From contig NZ_BAABHJ010000023.1 in NCBI RefSeq assembly GCF_039542035.1, positions 491,426-555,425 of the forward strand: DNA of 64,000 bases, read 5' to 3'. This document shows positions 18,642 through 26,578 of this stretch, in pieces. How positions within the stretch are numbered: position 1 is the first letter of the stretch; every line of letters begins with the position of its first letter. Source of the stretch: Actinoallomurus liliacearum. GTDB taxonomy: Bacteria; Actinomycetota; Actinomycetes; Streptosporangiales; Streptosporangiaceae. The notes under the pieces were generated by a model. The model was not told the DNA's origin, ran no database searches, and worked only from the letters and a program-made list of their open reading frames with translations. Made by a program: the position numbers and the translations under genes.

Positions 18642-18796
18642 GCTCCGGTTCACATCGGGCTTACTCGGATCGACTGCCGCTTCAGGTAAGGCGCAGGCGG
18701 AAGCCTCCGGGGGCTCGCCCGACGACAGCGACAGGGTTCTGACCGCCGGACGCGACCCCGCCCGCGCCTGTGCGCGGGTGCCCGCAAGGAGGACCC

Positions 18797-20428
18797 GTGC
18801 GTGTTCGCCCGCGTGCCCTGACCATCCTGACCGCCGGCCTCCTCGCGCTCGGCGTCCTGACCGCCGGGCGCGCCCACGCCGCCGGCCCGCTCACCGCCAC
18901 GTTCGCGAAGACGTCGGACTGGGGGAGCGGTTACCAGGGCCAGTTCACCGTCAAGAACGACGGCTCGTCGGCGGTCAGTGGCTGGACGGTGGCGTTCGAT
19001 CTGCCGTCGGGGTCGTCGGTGGGCACGTACTGGGACGCCTTGTTGACCCAGTCGGGGTCGCATTACACGTTCAAGAACCGGGACTACAACGCGTCGGTCC
19101 CGGCGGGTGGTTCGGTGTCGTTCGGTTTCGTGGTGTCGGGGAGCGGCACGCCGACCGGCTGCACGCTGAACGGCGCGGCGTGTGACGGTGGGGGAGGCGG
19201 CGGTGGTTCGGACACGCAGCCGCCGAGTACGCCCACCGGGCTCACCGTCACCGGGCACACCTCCTCGAGCGTCTCCCTGTCCTGGAACGCCTCGACCGAC
19301 GACGTCGGGGTGACGGGGTACGAGGTGTACCAGGGGTCGTCCCCGGCCACGACGGTCTCGGGGACGAGCGCGACGGTGCCGGGGCTGGCCGCGTCGACGT
19401 CGTACTCCTTCAAGGTGCGGGCCAAGGACGCCGCCGGGAACGCCTCGGCCTTCAGCGCCACGGTCAATGCCACCACCGACAGCGGCGGCGGGACCCCGCC
19501 GCCGTCCGGGGACCTGCGCGCGGCGCCGTACTTCATGCCCCTCGACAACGACCCGCAGCCGATCTCCGGGATCGTCTCCGGCAGCGGCGTGAAGTCGCTG
19601 GTCCTCGCCTTCGTCCTCGCGCCGAACGGCGGAGGCTGCACCCCGGCCTGGGACGGCGACACCGCGCACCCGGTCTCCTCGGACACCGCCGTCAAGGCGC
19701 AGGTCGACGCGGTACGCGCGGCGGGCGGCGACGTCGCGGTCTCCTTCGGCGGCTACAACGGTCTCGAACTCGGCGCCGCCTGCTCCGACGCCGCGTCCCT
19801 CGCCCAGGCGTACCAGCAGGTGATCGACAAGTACGCCCTCACCCATGTCGACTTCGACATCGAGGGCGACGACCTCGGCGACGCGGCCGGGGAGACACGG
19901 CGCTTCCAGGCCATCAAGATCCTCAAGCAGAACGCGGCCGCCGCCGGGCGCGCTCTCCAGGTCTCCCTCACCATGCCGGTGACGACCGTCGGCCTCAGCG
20001 ACCTGGACAAGGCCGAGATCCAGCGGGCCAAGGACAACGGGGCCGACATCGACCTGTACGCGGTGATGGCCTTCGACTACGGAGGCCCGGCGGCGTCCAT
20101 GGCCGCCGACGTCCAGAAGGTGATGGAGGCCGCGCACACCCAGCTCGCCGCGCTGCGCCCCGACCTGTCCGACGCGAACCTCTACGCCCGTACGGGCCTG
20201 ATCCTGATGAACGGCCACACCGACCAGCCGAGCGAGCTGTTCACCCAGGACACCTTCCGTACGCTCCTCGGCTACGCGCAGCAGCACCATCTCGGCCGGC
20301 TGTCGTTCTGGTCGCTGAACCGGGACCGGCAGTGCACCGGAACCACCGGCTGGGCGGACGGCAAGTGCAGCGGCGTCACCCAGCAGCCGTACGACTTCGC
20401 GACGATCATCGGTCAGTTCACCGGTTGA
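18797..20428 (+). CDS. secreted chitinase, CBM2-FN3-GH18
   Basis: An extracellular chitin-degrading enzyme of 543 residues. The GTG at 18797 follows a perfect AGGAGG with 5-6 bases spacing. A Sec signal peptide (RPRALTILTAGLLALGVLT, cleavage after RAHA) leads into a CBM2-like carbohydrate-binding domain (about 30-130). A Gly linker, an FN3 domain (about 143-228) and a GH18 catalytic domain (about 245-543) follow. The active-site strand reads THVDFDIEGDD, ending in the catalytic Glu; the first Asp of the DxxDxDxE motif is replaced. The accessory modules are almost identical to those of the next gene. Confidence 0.9.
   Translation: MRVRPRALTILTAGLLALGVLTAGRAHAAGPLTATFAKTSDWGSGYQGQFTVKNDGSSAVSGWTVAFDLPSGSSVGTYWDALLTQSGSHYTFKNRDYNASVPAGGSVSFGFVVSGSGTPTGCTLNGAACDGGGGGGGSDTQPPSTPTGLTVTGHTSSSVSLSWNASTDDVGVTGYEVYQGSSPATTVSGTSATVPGLAASTSYSFKVRAKDAAGNASAFSATVNATTDSGGGTPPPSGDLRAAPYFMPLDNDPQPISGIVSGSGVKSLVLAFVLAPNGGGCTPAWDGDTAHPVSSDTAVKAQVDAVRAAGGDVAVSFGGYNGLELGAACSDAASLAQAYQQVIDKYALTHVDFDIEGDDLGDAAGETRRFQAIKILKQNAAAAGRALQVSLTMPVTTVGLSDLDKAEIQRAKDNGADIDLYAVMAFDYGGPAASMAADVQKVMEAAHTQLAALRPDLSDANLYARTGLILMNGHTDQPSELFTQDTFRTLLGYAQQHHLGRLSFWSLNRDRQCTGTTGWADGKCSGVTQQPYDFATIIGQFTG
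18901..19490 (+). repeat. CBM2-FN3 module, copy A (direct repeat with 20617-21200)
   Basis: This stretch is nearly identical in DNA to 20617-21200, differing by scattered substitutions and a 6-base (two Gly codons) length change in the linker. The catalytic domains that follow are clearly different. Confidence 0.9.
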
Positions 20429-20512
20429 GCCCCGGCTCCCGGTCGTTCCACCCGCCGGCGCGGCCGGGAGCCGGTCCCATCGAGAGTCGGCCCCACGAGA
20501 GAGGTCCCCGCC

Positions 20513-22087
20513 TTGAAGAGATCCAGGATCGCGTCCCTGCTCGTCGGGATGCTGCTACTGCCCCTGGCCGTCGTGCTGACCGCGGTGTCGGCGTACGCGG
20601 CGGCGAACACGGCGACGTTCGCCAAGACGTCGGACTGGGGGAGCGGTTACCAGGCACAGTTCACGGTCACGAACAACGGCTCGTCGGCGATCAGTGGCTG
20701 GACGGTGGCGTTCGACCTGCCGTCGGGGTCGTCGGTGGGCACGTACTGGGACGCGTTGCTGACGCAGTCGGGGTCGCACTACACGTTCAAGAACCGGGAC
20801 TACAACGCCTCGATCGCCGCGGGCGCGTCGGTGTCGTTCGGGTTCGTGGTGTCCGGGAGCGGGACGCCGACCGGCTGCACGCTGAACGGCGCCGCCTGTG
20901 ACGGCGGCGGGGGTGGTTCGGACACGCAACCGCCGAGCACGCCCACCGGGCTGACGGTGACCGGGCACACCTCCTCGAGTGTGTCGTTGTCCTGGACGGC
21001 CTCGACGGACAACGTCGGGGTCACCGGGTACGAGGTGTACCAGGGGTCGTCCCCGGCCACGACGGTCTCGGGGACGAGCGCGACCGTGTCGGGGCTGGCC
21101 GCGTCGACGTCGTACTCCTTCAAGGTGCGGGCCAAGGACGCCGCCGGGAACGCCTCGGCGTTCAGCGCCACGGTCAGCGCCACCACCGACAGCGGCGGCG
21201 GTGGAGGCGGCGGCACCGGCGGCGGCCGGTTCTCGCCCTACATCGACATCACGATGGCCAGCCCGACGCTGAAGGACGTGGCCACGGCGACGGGCCAGAA
21301 GCACTTCACCCTGGCCTTCGCGCTCGCGGACAGCACCGGGTGCAACCCGTCGTGGGGCGGCACCATCCCGTTGAACGACTCGCGCGTCATCGGCGAGGTC
21401 AATGACCTGAAGAGCGTCGGCGGTGACGTCACGGTGGCGACCGGCGGCGCGACCGGGCCGTACCTGGAGAACACCTGCGGCAGTTCGTCCGCGCTGCTCG
21501 CCGCCTACGAGAAGGCACTCGACGCGGTCGGCAGCAACCGCCTCGACGTCGACGTCGAGGCGTCCATCCCGGTCGCGCAGGTCAACACCGCCCTGAAGCA
21601 GTTGCAGGCCGCGCGCGGCACCACGGTCACCTACACGCTGCGGGTGCAGTCCTCGGACTACGGCGTCGACCCGTTCTCGGTGCAGATCCTGCAGGACGCC
21701 GCCTCCCGCGGCCTGAACGTCACCGTCAACCCGATGCTGATGGACTTCGGGTACTCGGGCTCCTGGGGCGACGCCCTGATCGCCGCGGCGAACTCCACGC
21801 TCGGGCAGATGAAGCAGGTCTGGCCCGGCAAGAGCGACGCCGAGCTCAAGGGCATGCTCGGCCTCACCCCGATGATCGGTAAGAACGACACCGGCCCGAC
21901 CACCACGCAGGCCGTCGCCGGTCAGGTGCTGAGCTACGCCCAGACCAACCACGTCGGGTACATCGGCTTCTGGTCGGTCGGCCGCGACAACGGCGGCTGC
22001 CCGAACGGCTCCGTCTCGCCGACCTGCAGCGGTATCAGCCAGAGCACGTACGAGTTCACCAACATCTTCAAGGGCTTCACGGGCTGA
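20513..22087 (+). CDS. secreted chitinase, CBM2-FN3-GH18, second copy
   Basis: A paralogous extracellular enzyme of 524 residues with TTG start at 20513 and GAGAGAGG upstream. The signal peptide (RIASLLVGMLLLPLAVVLT, cleavage near AYAA) is unrelated to that of the first copy. The CBM2 and FN3 modules are nearly identical, and the GH18 domain (about 235-524) is divergent. Its active-site strand is RLDVDVEASIP, with the catalytic Glu kept. Related GH18 proteins with this short form belong to the chitinase D-like group. The 84-bp gap from the first chitinase gene suggests co-transcription. The two catalytic domains may attack different chitin forms or ends. Confidence 0.88.
   Translation: MKRSRIASLLVGMLLLPLAVVLTAVSAYAAANTATFAKTSDWGSGYQAQFTVTNNGSSAISGWTVAFDLPSGSSVGTYWDALLTQSGSHYTFKNRDYNASIAAGASVSFGFVVSGSGTPTGCTLNGAACDGGGGGSDTQPPSTPTGLTVTGHTSSSVSLSWTASTDNVGVTGYEVYQGSSPATTVSGTSATVSGLAASTSYSFKVRAKDAAGNASAFSATVSATTDSGGGGGGGTGGGRFSPYIDITMASPTLKDVATATGQKHFTLAFALADSTGCNPSWGGTIPLNDSRVIGEVNDLKSVGGDVTVATGGATGPYLENTCGSSSALLAAYEKALDAVGSNRLDVDVEASIPVAQVNTALKQLQAARGTTVTYTLRVQSSDYGVDPFSVQILQDAASRGLNVTVNPMLMDFGYSGSWGDALIAAANSTLGQMKQVWPGKSDAELKGMLGLTPMIGKNDTGPTTTQAVAGQVLSYAQTNHVGYIGFWSVGRDNGGCPNGSVSPTCSGISQSTYEFTNIFKGFTG
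20617..21200 (+). repeat. CBM2-FN3 module, copy B (direct repeat with 18901-19490)
   Basis: Second copy of the shared accessory-module DNA. The near identity against diverged flanks indicates recent duplication or gene conversion of the modules. Confidence 0.9.
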
Positions 22088-22119
22088 CGCCCCGACAGGC
22101 CCCTGGAGGGGGAGCCGCG

Positions 22120-22154
22120 GGCCGTTCCCGTCCGCCGCCCGGACGGGAACGGCC
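22120..22154. terminator. strong terminator after the chitinase genes
   Basis: Two perfectly complementary 15-base arms (22120-22134 and 22140-22154) with a 5-base loop, 32 bases after the second chitinase stop. A second perfect hairpin lies just downstream. Confidence 0.85.
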
Positions 22155-22185
22155 GCCGGCGGTTCGTCGCGGGCGGGACGGCACC

Positions 22186-22205
22186 GCCCGGCCCAGGGGC
22201 CGGGC
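22186..22205. terminator. second hairpin of a tandem terminator
   Basis: GCCCGGCCC-AG-GGGCCGGGC is a perfect 9-base stem 31 bases beyond the first terminator. The two probably act together. Confidence 0.6.
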
Positions 22206-22336
22206 CTCGTCCGGAGCCGGAGCGACGAGTCAAGGCCCTCCCCAGGAATCGAAAACTAGGCGACTCGGGTCGTATGACCGGACCGGGGGCGGGGAACGAC
22301 GGCTGCTGTAGAACTCCTGTCGAGCAGAGGACTGTC

Positions 22337-22750
22337 ATGCCGGGCTCCGCGGGGAGTCATGCTCCCCGACAACCGACCACATCGGGCTGGTTGGCATTCG
22401 CCGGCCTGCTGGTCTGCGTGGTGGGCTTCTTCAACATCCTGGACGGGCTCACCGCTCTCCTCAAGGACCAGTACTACCAGGTCGGGTCGAGCAGGCTGCT
22501 CATCTTCGATTACACCGCCTGGGGCTGCATCTGGCTCATTCTGGGAGTCGCGCAACTCGTCATAGGCGGTGCGATCCTCGCCAGGAAGGCATGGGCGAGA
22601 ACACCGGGCATCGCGCTCACCGCGCTGGTGATCCTTGGCCAATTCGCCTTCCTGAACGCCTTCCCGCTGTGGTCGACGATCGTGATCGCCCTGTGCGTCG
22701 TCGGCATCTATGGCTTGATGACTCCGACGTCAGGTTCGGTCGCGCTCTGA
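22337..22750 (+). CDS. DUF7144 family four-TM membrane protein
   Basis: An integral membrane protein of 137 residues. The ATG at 22337 (GAGG about 7 bases upstream) is preferred over an in-frame ATG at 22274, which would add a non-conserved extension. Four hydrophobic segments are visible: GWLAFAGLLVCVVGFFNILDG, YTAWGCIWLILGVAQLVIG, IALTALVILGQFAFL and TIVIALCVVGIYGLM. The central hydrophilic loop contains KDQYYQVGSSRLLIFDY. This pattern is common in actinomycetes as DUF7144; no function is known. It converges on the M48 protease gene. Confidence 0.8.
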   Translation: MPGSAGSHAPRQPTTSGWLAFAGLLVCVVGFFNILDGLTALLKDQYYQVGSSRLLIFDYTAWGCIWLILGVAQLVIGGAILARKAWARTPGIALTALVILGQFAFLNAFPLWSTIVIALCVVGIYGLMTPTSGSVAL

Positions 22751-22855
22751 CGGCAAGCCTGCTGAGGCCGACCGCGACGAGTCGATCGCCGAGCGGTGGT
22801 CATTCGGCTTCGCGGCGCGGTCACCGAGCGTCCGGTACGGCCCTGAAAGCACGGA

Positions 22856-24496
22856 TCAGCGCGGAGGGGGCGCCATTCCACCCGGGGGAGGGACCGCACC
22901 GCCCGCACCTGGGACCGCGCCGCCAGGACCTGAGTACGTGCCGCCCGCACCTGGGACCGCGCCACCCGGAACCGGGTACGTGCCGCCCGGAACCGGGATG
23001 GCGCCGCCCGGGGCGGGCTCGGGTGCCGGGGCGGATGCCGGGGTGATGCCCAGACGGAGCAGGTGTTCGTACAGGGAGTTGACCTGACCGGGGTCGTCGA
23101 CCGCCCTGCGGACGGGGTCGGTCAGGTCGACCTCGGCGCCGTCGCCGTCGACCAGGCGGGCGACGTCGGACCAGGAGAAGGTGTAGCGGACGCGGCCCGC
23201 CTGGATGAGCAGGCCCTCGAAGGCGCGGGCGACGACGCGGGCCACCAGGGCGCGGGTGTCATCGCCCTGCCAGCCGGCCATCCGGAGGCGGTTGCCGAGG
23301 TCGCCGGCGCCGCCGCCGGCGAGGATCCGCAGGACCGTGTCGACCGTCGGCTGCGGCGTGTTCGTCGCCTGGCCGGCGGCGGTGAACACGTCCTTCATCG
23401 CCTCGGCGTTCGCTCCGGCGTAGAGGCCGCGTTCGACGATCTGCGGCCACTCCAGGACCGGCAGGCGCAGCGCCTCGTCGGTCAGCATCGACGCCTGCGT
23501 CGCCAGCGCGGCGCGCCGCGGGTCGGCGAGCAGCGCCAGGGCCGGCCGCGGGTCGGGGCGCGCCGCCGGTTCCGGCAGCGCCGCGATCGCGGCGAGGCGC
23601 TCGGCCAGGCTCGGGTGGGAGTCGTACGGCGAGCGTTCCTCGGGCGCGTTCACGACCTTGGCGAGCTCCTCCTGCCGGCTCGGTTCGCGCAGCAGCGTGT
23701 AGAACCCCGCGAACAGGTCCGCCGGACGGGCCTGAGCGGGACCGATCAGCGAACAGTAGGAACCGAGGTAGAAGTTCCAGGCCGCCGCGCTCGCGCGTAC
23801 CTTCCGGAGGGCTTCGCCCATCGGCCGCCGCCCGGAGACGGCGACCGCCGCGGCGTCGGCCTCCAGCTCCTGCCGCCGGGACACCGCCTGCGACACCCGC
23901 AGGTACAGCTTGGCGTACAGCAGGAAGATCGTGCGGATGATGGCGTGGTCCCGGAGCCGCTCGATCGTCCTGATCAGCGACGTACGGCCCCGGTAGGTGA
24001 TGCCGCCCAGGCGGGTGTGTGATCCGCTGTAGTGCCCGAGCTCGTGGCAGAGCACCGCGCGCATCTCGTCGGCGGTGAGGCTGAGCATGAGCGGGATGCC
24101 GATGTACATGTACCGTCGCCCGGGGATGAGGCCGAGGAGCCGGGTGTTCTCGCTGACCGCGGCGTTCACGTCGGGGACGAGGCGGATCTCGTCGGGCACC
24201 CGGGTCCGGACCTGGTGGGCGAGCTCGGTGACCGTGCGCCACAGCTCCGGCTCGTCGTGGGGCGTCACCGCGACGCCGGGCTGCTCCTCGTCCTTGCGGC
24301 GGCCGACGACGAAGACGCCGCGCAGCATCGCCAGGACGCCGAAGGTGGCCAGCGCCGCGACCTTGAAGCCGCCCGCGTGGCCGTACTTCACCGCGTAGAA
24401 GTCGAAGAAGACCGTTCCGGTGGTGATGGCGGCGACGAGCACGTAGAAGCCGGCCAGCAGTACGACGGCGACCGCGGCGCGGAACGTGGTGAGCAT
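22856..24496 (-). CDS. M48 family membrane metalloprotease with Gly/Pro-rich tail
   Basis: A zinc metalloprotease of 546 residues related to HtpX/Ste24-type M48 enzymes. The first ~65 residues hold two TM helices (VAVVLLAGFYVLVAAITTG and KVAALATFGVLAMLRG). The zinc site is CHELGHYSGSH (about residue 149), with the third ligand in SRRQELEADAAAVAVSG. The catalytic domain is followed by a long helical region and a tail of about seven PGG-x-x-P-type repeats (PGGTYPVPGGAVPGAGG). Such tails are likely disordered and may mediate protein contacts. The targets are unknown; M48 proteases usually act in membrane-protein quality control. Confidence 0.88.
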   Translation of the reverse strand: MLTTFRAAVAVVLLAGFYVLVAAITTGTVFFDFYAVKYGHAGGFKVAALATFGVLAMLRGVFVVGRRKDEEQPGVAVTPHDEPELWRTVTELAHQVRTRVPDEIRLVPDVNAAVSENTRLLGLIPGRRYMYIGIPLMLSLTADEMRAVLCHELGHYSGSHTRLGGITYRGRTSLIRTIERLRDHAIIRTIFLLYAKLYLRVSQAVSRRQELEADAAAVAVSGRRPMGEALRKVRASAAAWNFYLGSYCSLIGPAQARPADLFAGFYTLLREPSRQEELAKVVNAPEERSPYDSHPSLAERLAAIAALPEPAARPDPRPALALLADPRRAALATQASMLTDEALRLPVLEWPQIVERGLYAGANAEAMKDVFTAAGQATNTPQPTVDTVLRILAGGGAGDLGNRLRMAGWQGDDTRALVARVVARAFEGLLIQAGRVRYTFSWSDVARLVDGDGAEVDLTDPVRRAVDDPGQVNSLYEHLLRLGITPASAPAPEPAPGGAIPVPGGTYPVPGGAVPGAGGTYSGPGGAVPGAGGAVPPPGGMAPPPR

Positions 24497-24572
24497 GGGC
24501 GGCCCTCGAGACGTGCGGACAGGGAGGTGAAGAGGACCTTAACCTGCCGCGGTGACGTTTGGCACGGCCGGT

Positions 24573-25076
24573 TCAGTGGTGCCAGGGCAGCAGGACGGGC
24601 TCGGCCGGGCGACGGCCGGCGAGGAGGTCGCGCAGCAGCGGGACCAGCCCGAACGGGTAGACCGCCTCCGTGGTGGCGGCCAGCTCGTCCACGGTCCACC
24701 ACCGGTGCCCGCTGACGTGCTTCAGCTCGTACGGCTGGAGGCCGCCGGTGTCGACCTCGTGCGCGGTGACCCGGTGGAGGAAGAAGTCGTCGCGGAACGT
24801 TCCCTTCGCCCAGCTGAACTCCGCGTACCCGGAGGTCGTCGCCACCGGCGTCCCGAGGTCCTCCGGGGCGACGATGAGGCCGATCTCCTCGCGCAGCTCC
24901 CGGGCCGCCGCCTCGTGGAGCGCCTCGCCGTCGTCGACGCCTCCTCCGGGCGTCAGCCAGTAGTGACCGCGCGCGCGGCGGCGGTGGTCATGGAGCAGGC
25001 GGAGCAGGAGGACGCGATCGGTGTCGTCGATCAGGAGCACGCGGGCGCTGCGGCGTCGGTACGGTCCATCGGGCAT
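24573..25076 (-). CDS. Nudix hydrolase
   Basis: A cytoplasmic pyrophosphohydrolase of 167 residues that cleaves a nucleoside diphosphate linked to another moiety. The Nudix box is intact: GGGVDDGEALHEA followed by ARELREEIGL. The N-terminus (SARVLLIDDTDRVLLLRLL) is typical. The substrate cannot be deduced; its divergent partner is the dGTPase, so nucleotide-pool cleaning is plausible. A TAGAGT box ends 6 bases before the ATG, so the mRNA is probably leaderless. Confidence 0.9.
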   Translation of the reverse strand: MPDGPYRRRSARVLLIDDTDRVLLLRLLHDHRRRARGHYWLTPGGGVDDGEALHEAAARELREEIGLIVAPEDLGTPVATTSGYAEFSWAKGTFRDDFFLHRVTAHEVDTGGLQPYELKHVSGHRWWTVDELAATTEAVYPFGLVPLLRDLLAGRRPAEPVLLPWHH

Positions 25077-25109
25077 GCCCGCACTCTAGATGGATACGCT
25101 CGGACTCCG
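25077..25109. promoter_or_regulatory. 33-bp divergent promoter of Nudix and dgt, both likely leaderless
   Basis: The complete intergenic region is 33 bases. On the minus strand TAGAGT (25083-25088) lies 6 bases before the Nudix ATG. On the plus strand TACGCT (25095-25100) lies 9 bases before the dgt ATG. Neither start has a ribosome site. Their -35 regions must lie in the opposite gene, so the two promoters overlap physically. Confidence 0.55.
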
Positions 25110-26501
25110 ATGACCCGTTACACCGAGCAGGACACGGCGCGCTGGGCGCCCGAGCCGCCGAAGCGGCGCGAGCGCACGCCGTTCGAACGGGACCGGGCGC
25201 GGGTGCTGCACAGCGCGGCGCTGCGCCGGCTGGCGGCCAAGACCCAGGTGGTCGAGCCGGCGGCGGGCGACCAGCGCGGTCAGCACAGCCCGCGGACCCG
25301 CCTCACGCACTCCCTGGAGTGCGCGCAGATCGGCCGGGAGCTCGGGAAGGCGTTCGGCTGCGACCCCGACCTCGTGGAGGTCGCGTGCCTGTCCCACGAC
25401 CTCGGTCATCCGCCGTTCGGCCACAACGGCGAGACGGCGCTCGACGAGGTGGCGGCCGCGTGCGGCGGGTTCGAGGGCAACGCGCAGAGCCTGCGCCTGC
25501 TGACCCGGCTGGAGGCCAAGTCGTTCGCGCCGGACGGGCGCAGTGTCGGCCTGAACCTCACCCGGGCGGCGCTCGACGCGGCGATGAAGTATCCCTGGCC
25601 GAGGAGGACGCCGGTCGGTGACGGCGCGAAGTACGGCGTCTACGAGGACGACCGGCGGGTCTTCGCCTGGCTGCGGGACGGCGCTCCAGGGAGCGAACCC
25701 GACGCGGCGAGTGAGGACGGTGAGGGACCCGAGAGCGCGGGCGAATCCGACGCGGCGAGCGGAGTGGGCGCCGAGGGACGGGGTGCCCGCGGAGCGGGTG
25801 AGGAGCGTGAGCGGCCGAGCGATACGCGTCCCGCCGGCGGGGCGCGGCTCTGCTTCGAGGCGCAGGTCATGGACTGGGCCGACGACGTCGCCTACTCCGT
25901 GCACGATCTGGAGGACGGGCTGCACGCCGGGCACATCCGGCTGGAGCGGCTGGCCGACCCGGCCGAACGCCGGGCCGTCTGCGAGCTGACCGCCCGGCTC
26001 TACTGCGAGGCGGGCGTCGCCGAACTGGAGGAGCGGTTCACCGAACTGCTCGCCGAGCCGTACTGGCCGCGCGCCTACGACGGCACGCTGCGCGCGGCGG
26101 CCGCGCTGAAGAACCTCACGAGCGAGCTGATCGGCCGGTTCTGCCGGGCCACCGAGCGGGCCACGCACGAGGCGTACGGCACCGGCCCGCTCACGCGGTA
26201 CGCGGCGGACCTGGTCGTGCCGCGCGGGCGGCGGCTGGAGTGCGCCCTGCTCAAGGGCGTCGCGGCGCGCTACGTGATGGGGCGCGCGGACCACGGCGCG
26301 CTGCAGGCCCGGCAGCGGGAGCTCATCGCCGAACTCGCCGATGCCGTCGCGCGCCAGGCCCCGCGGGTTCTCGACCCGGTGTTCCGCGGGTTCTACGCCG
26401 AGGCCGCCGACGACCGCGCGCGGCTGCGCGTCGTCGTCGACCAGCTCGCCTCGCTGACCGACACGTCGGCGCTCGCCTGGCATCGCGAACTCCTCGGCTG
26501 A
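25110..26501 (+). CDS. dgt: deoxyguanosinetriphosphate triphosphohydrolase (HD domain)
   Basis: Hydrolyses dGTP to deoxyguanosine and tripolyphosphate, adjusting dNTP pools. The 463-residue protein starts at ATG 25110, probably on a leaderless mRNA. The N-terminal RTPFERDRARVLHSAALRRL, RTRLTHSLECAQIGRELG and the HD motif VACLSHDLGHPPFGHNGE (about 88-105) are characteristic. Residues about 194-245 form an acidic, low-complexity Gly/Ser/Glu insertion between the conserved VFAWLRDGAP and LCFEAQVMDWADDVAYS blocks, which are nearly adjacent in typical homologs. In many actinomycetes dgt lies directly before dnaG; here about 4.3 kb of other genes intervene. Confidence 0.93.
   Translation: MTRYTEQDTARWAPEPPKRRERTPFERDRARVLHSAALRRLAAKTQVVEPAAGDQRGQHSPRTRLTHSLECAQIGRELGKAFGCDPDLVEVACLSHDLGHPPFGHNGETALDEVAAACGGFEGNAQSLRLLTRLEAKSFAPDGRSVGLNLTRAALDAAMKYPWPRRTPVGDGAKYGVYEDDRRVFAWLRDGAPGSEPDAASEDGEGPESAGESDAASGVGAEGRGARGAGEERERPSDTRPAGGARLCFEAQVMDWADDVAYSVHDLEDGLHAGHIRLERLADPAERRAVCELTARLYCEAGVAELEERFTELLAEPYWPRAYDGTLRAAAALKNLTSELIGRFCRATERATHEAYGTGPLTRYAADLVVPRGRRLECALLKGVAARYVMGRADHGALQARQRELIAELADAVARQAPRVLDPVFRGFYAEAADDRARLRVVVDQLASLTDTSALAWHRELLG
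25695..25759 (+). repeat. 17-bp direct repeats in the dgt insertion
   Basis: A 17-base sequence (core CCGACGCGGCGAG) occurs at 25695-25711 and 25743-25759 with one mismatch. The 48-base spacing keeps frame. The pair lies inside the extra segment of dgt. Confidence 0.7.
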
Positions 26502-26578
26502 CGCTTCGCGCTGCGCCCTCCCGAGACGGGCGCGCGGAGGATACTGGGCTGACCCTGATCCAGAAAGTGGAGGAGCCC

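Noticed and set aside
22870..22990. Repeats at the end of the M48 gene as a CRISPR array
   Set aside because: They are in-frame Gly/Pro codon repeats of varying length within a coding region, without spacers or cas genes.
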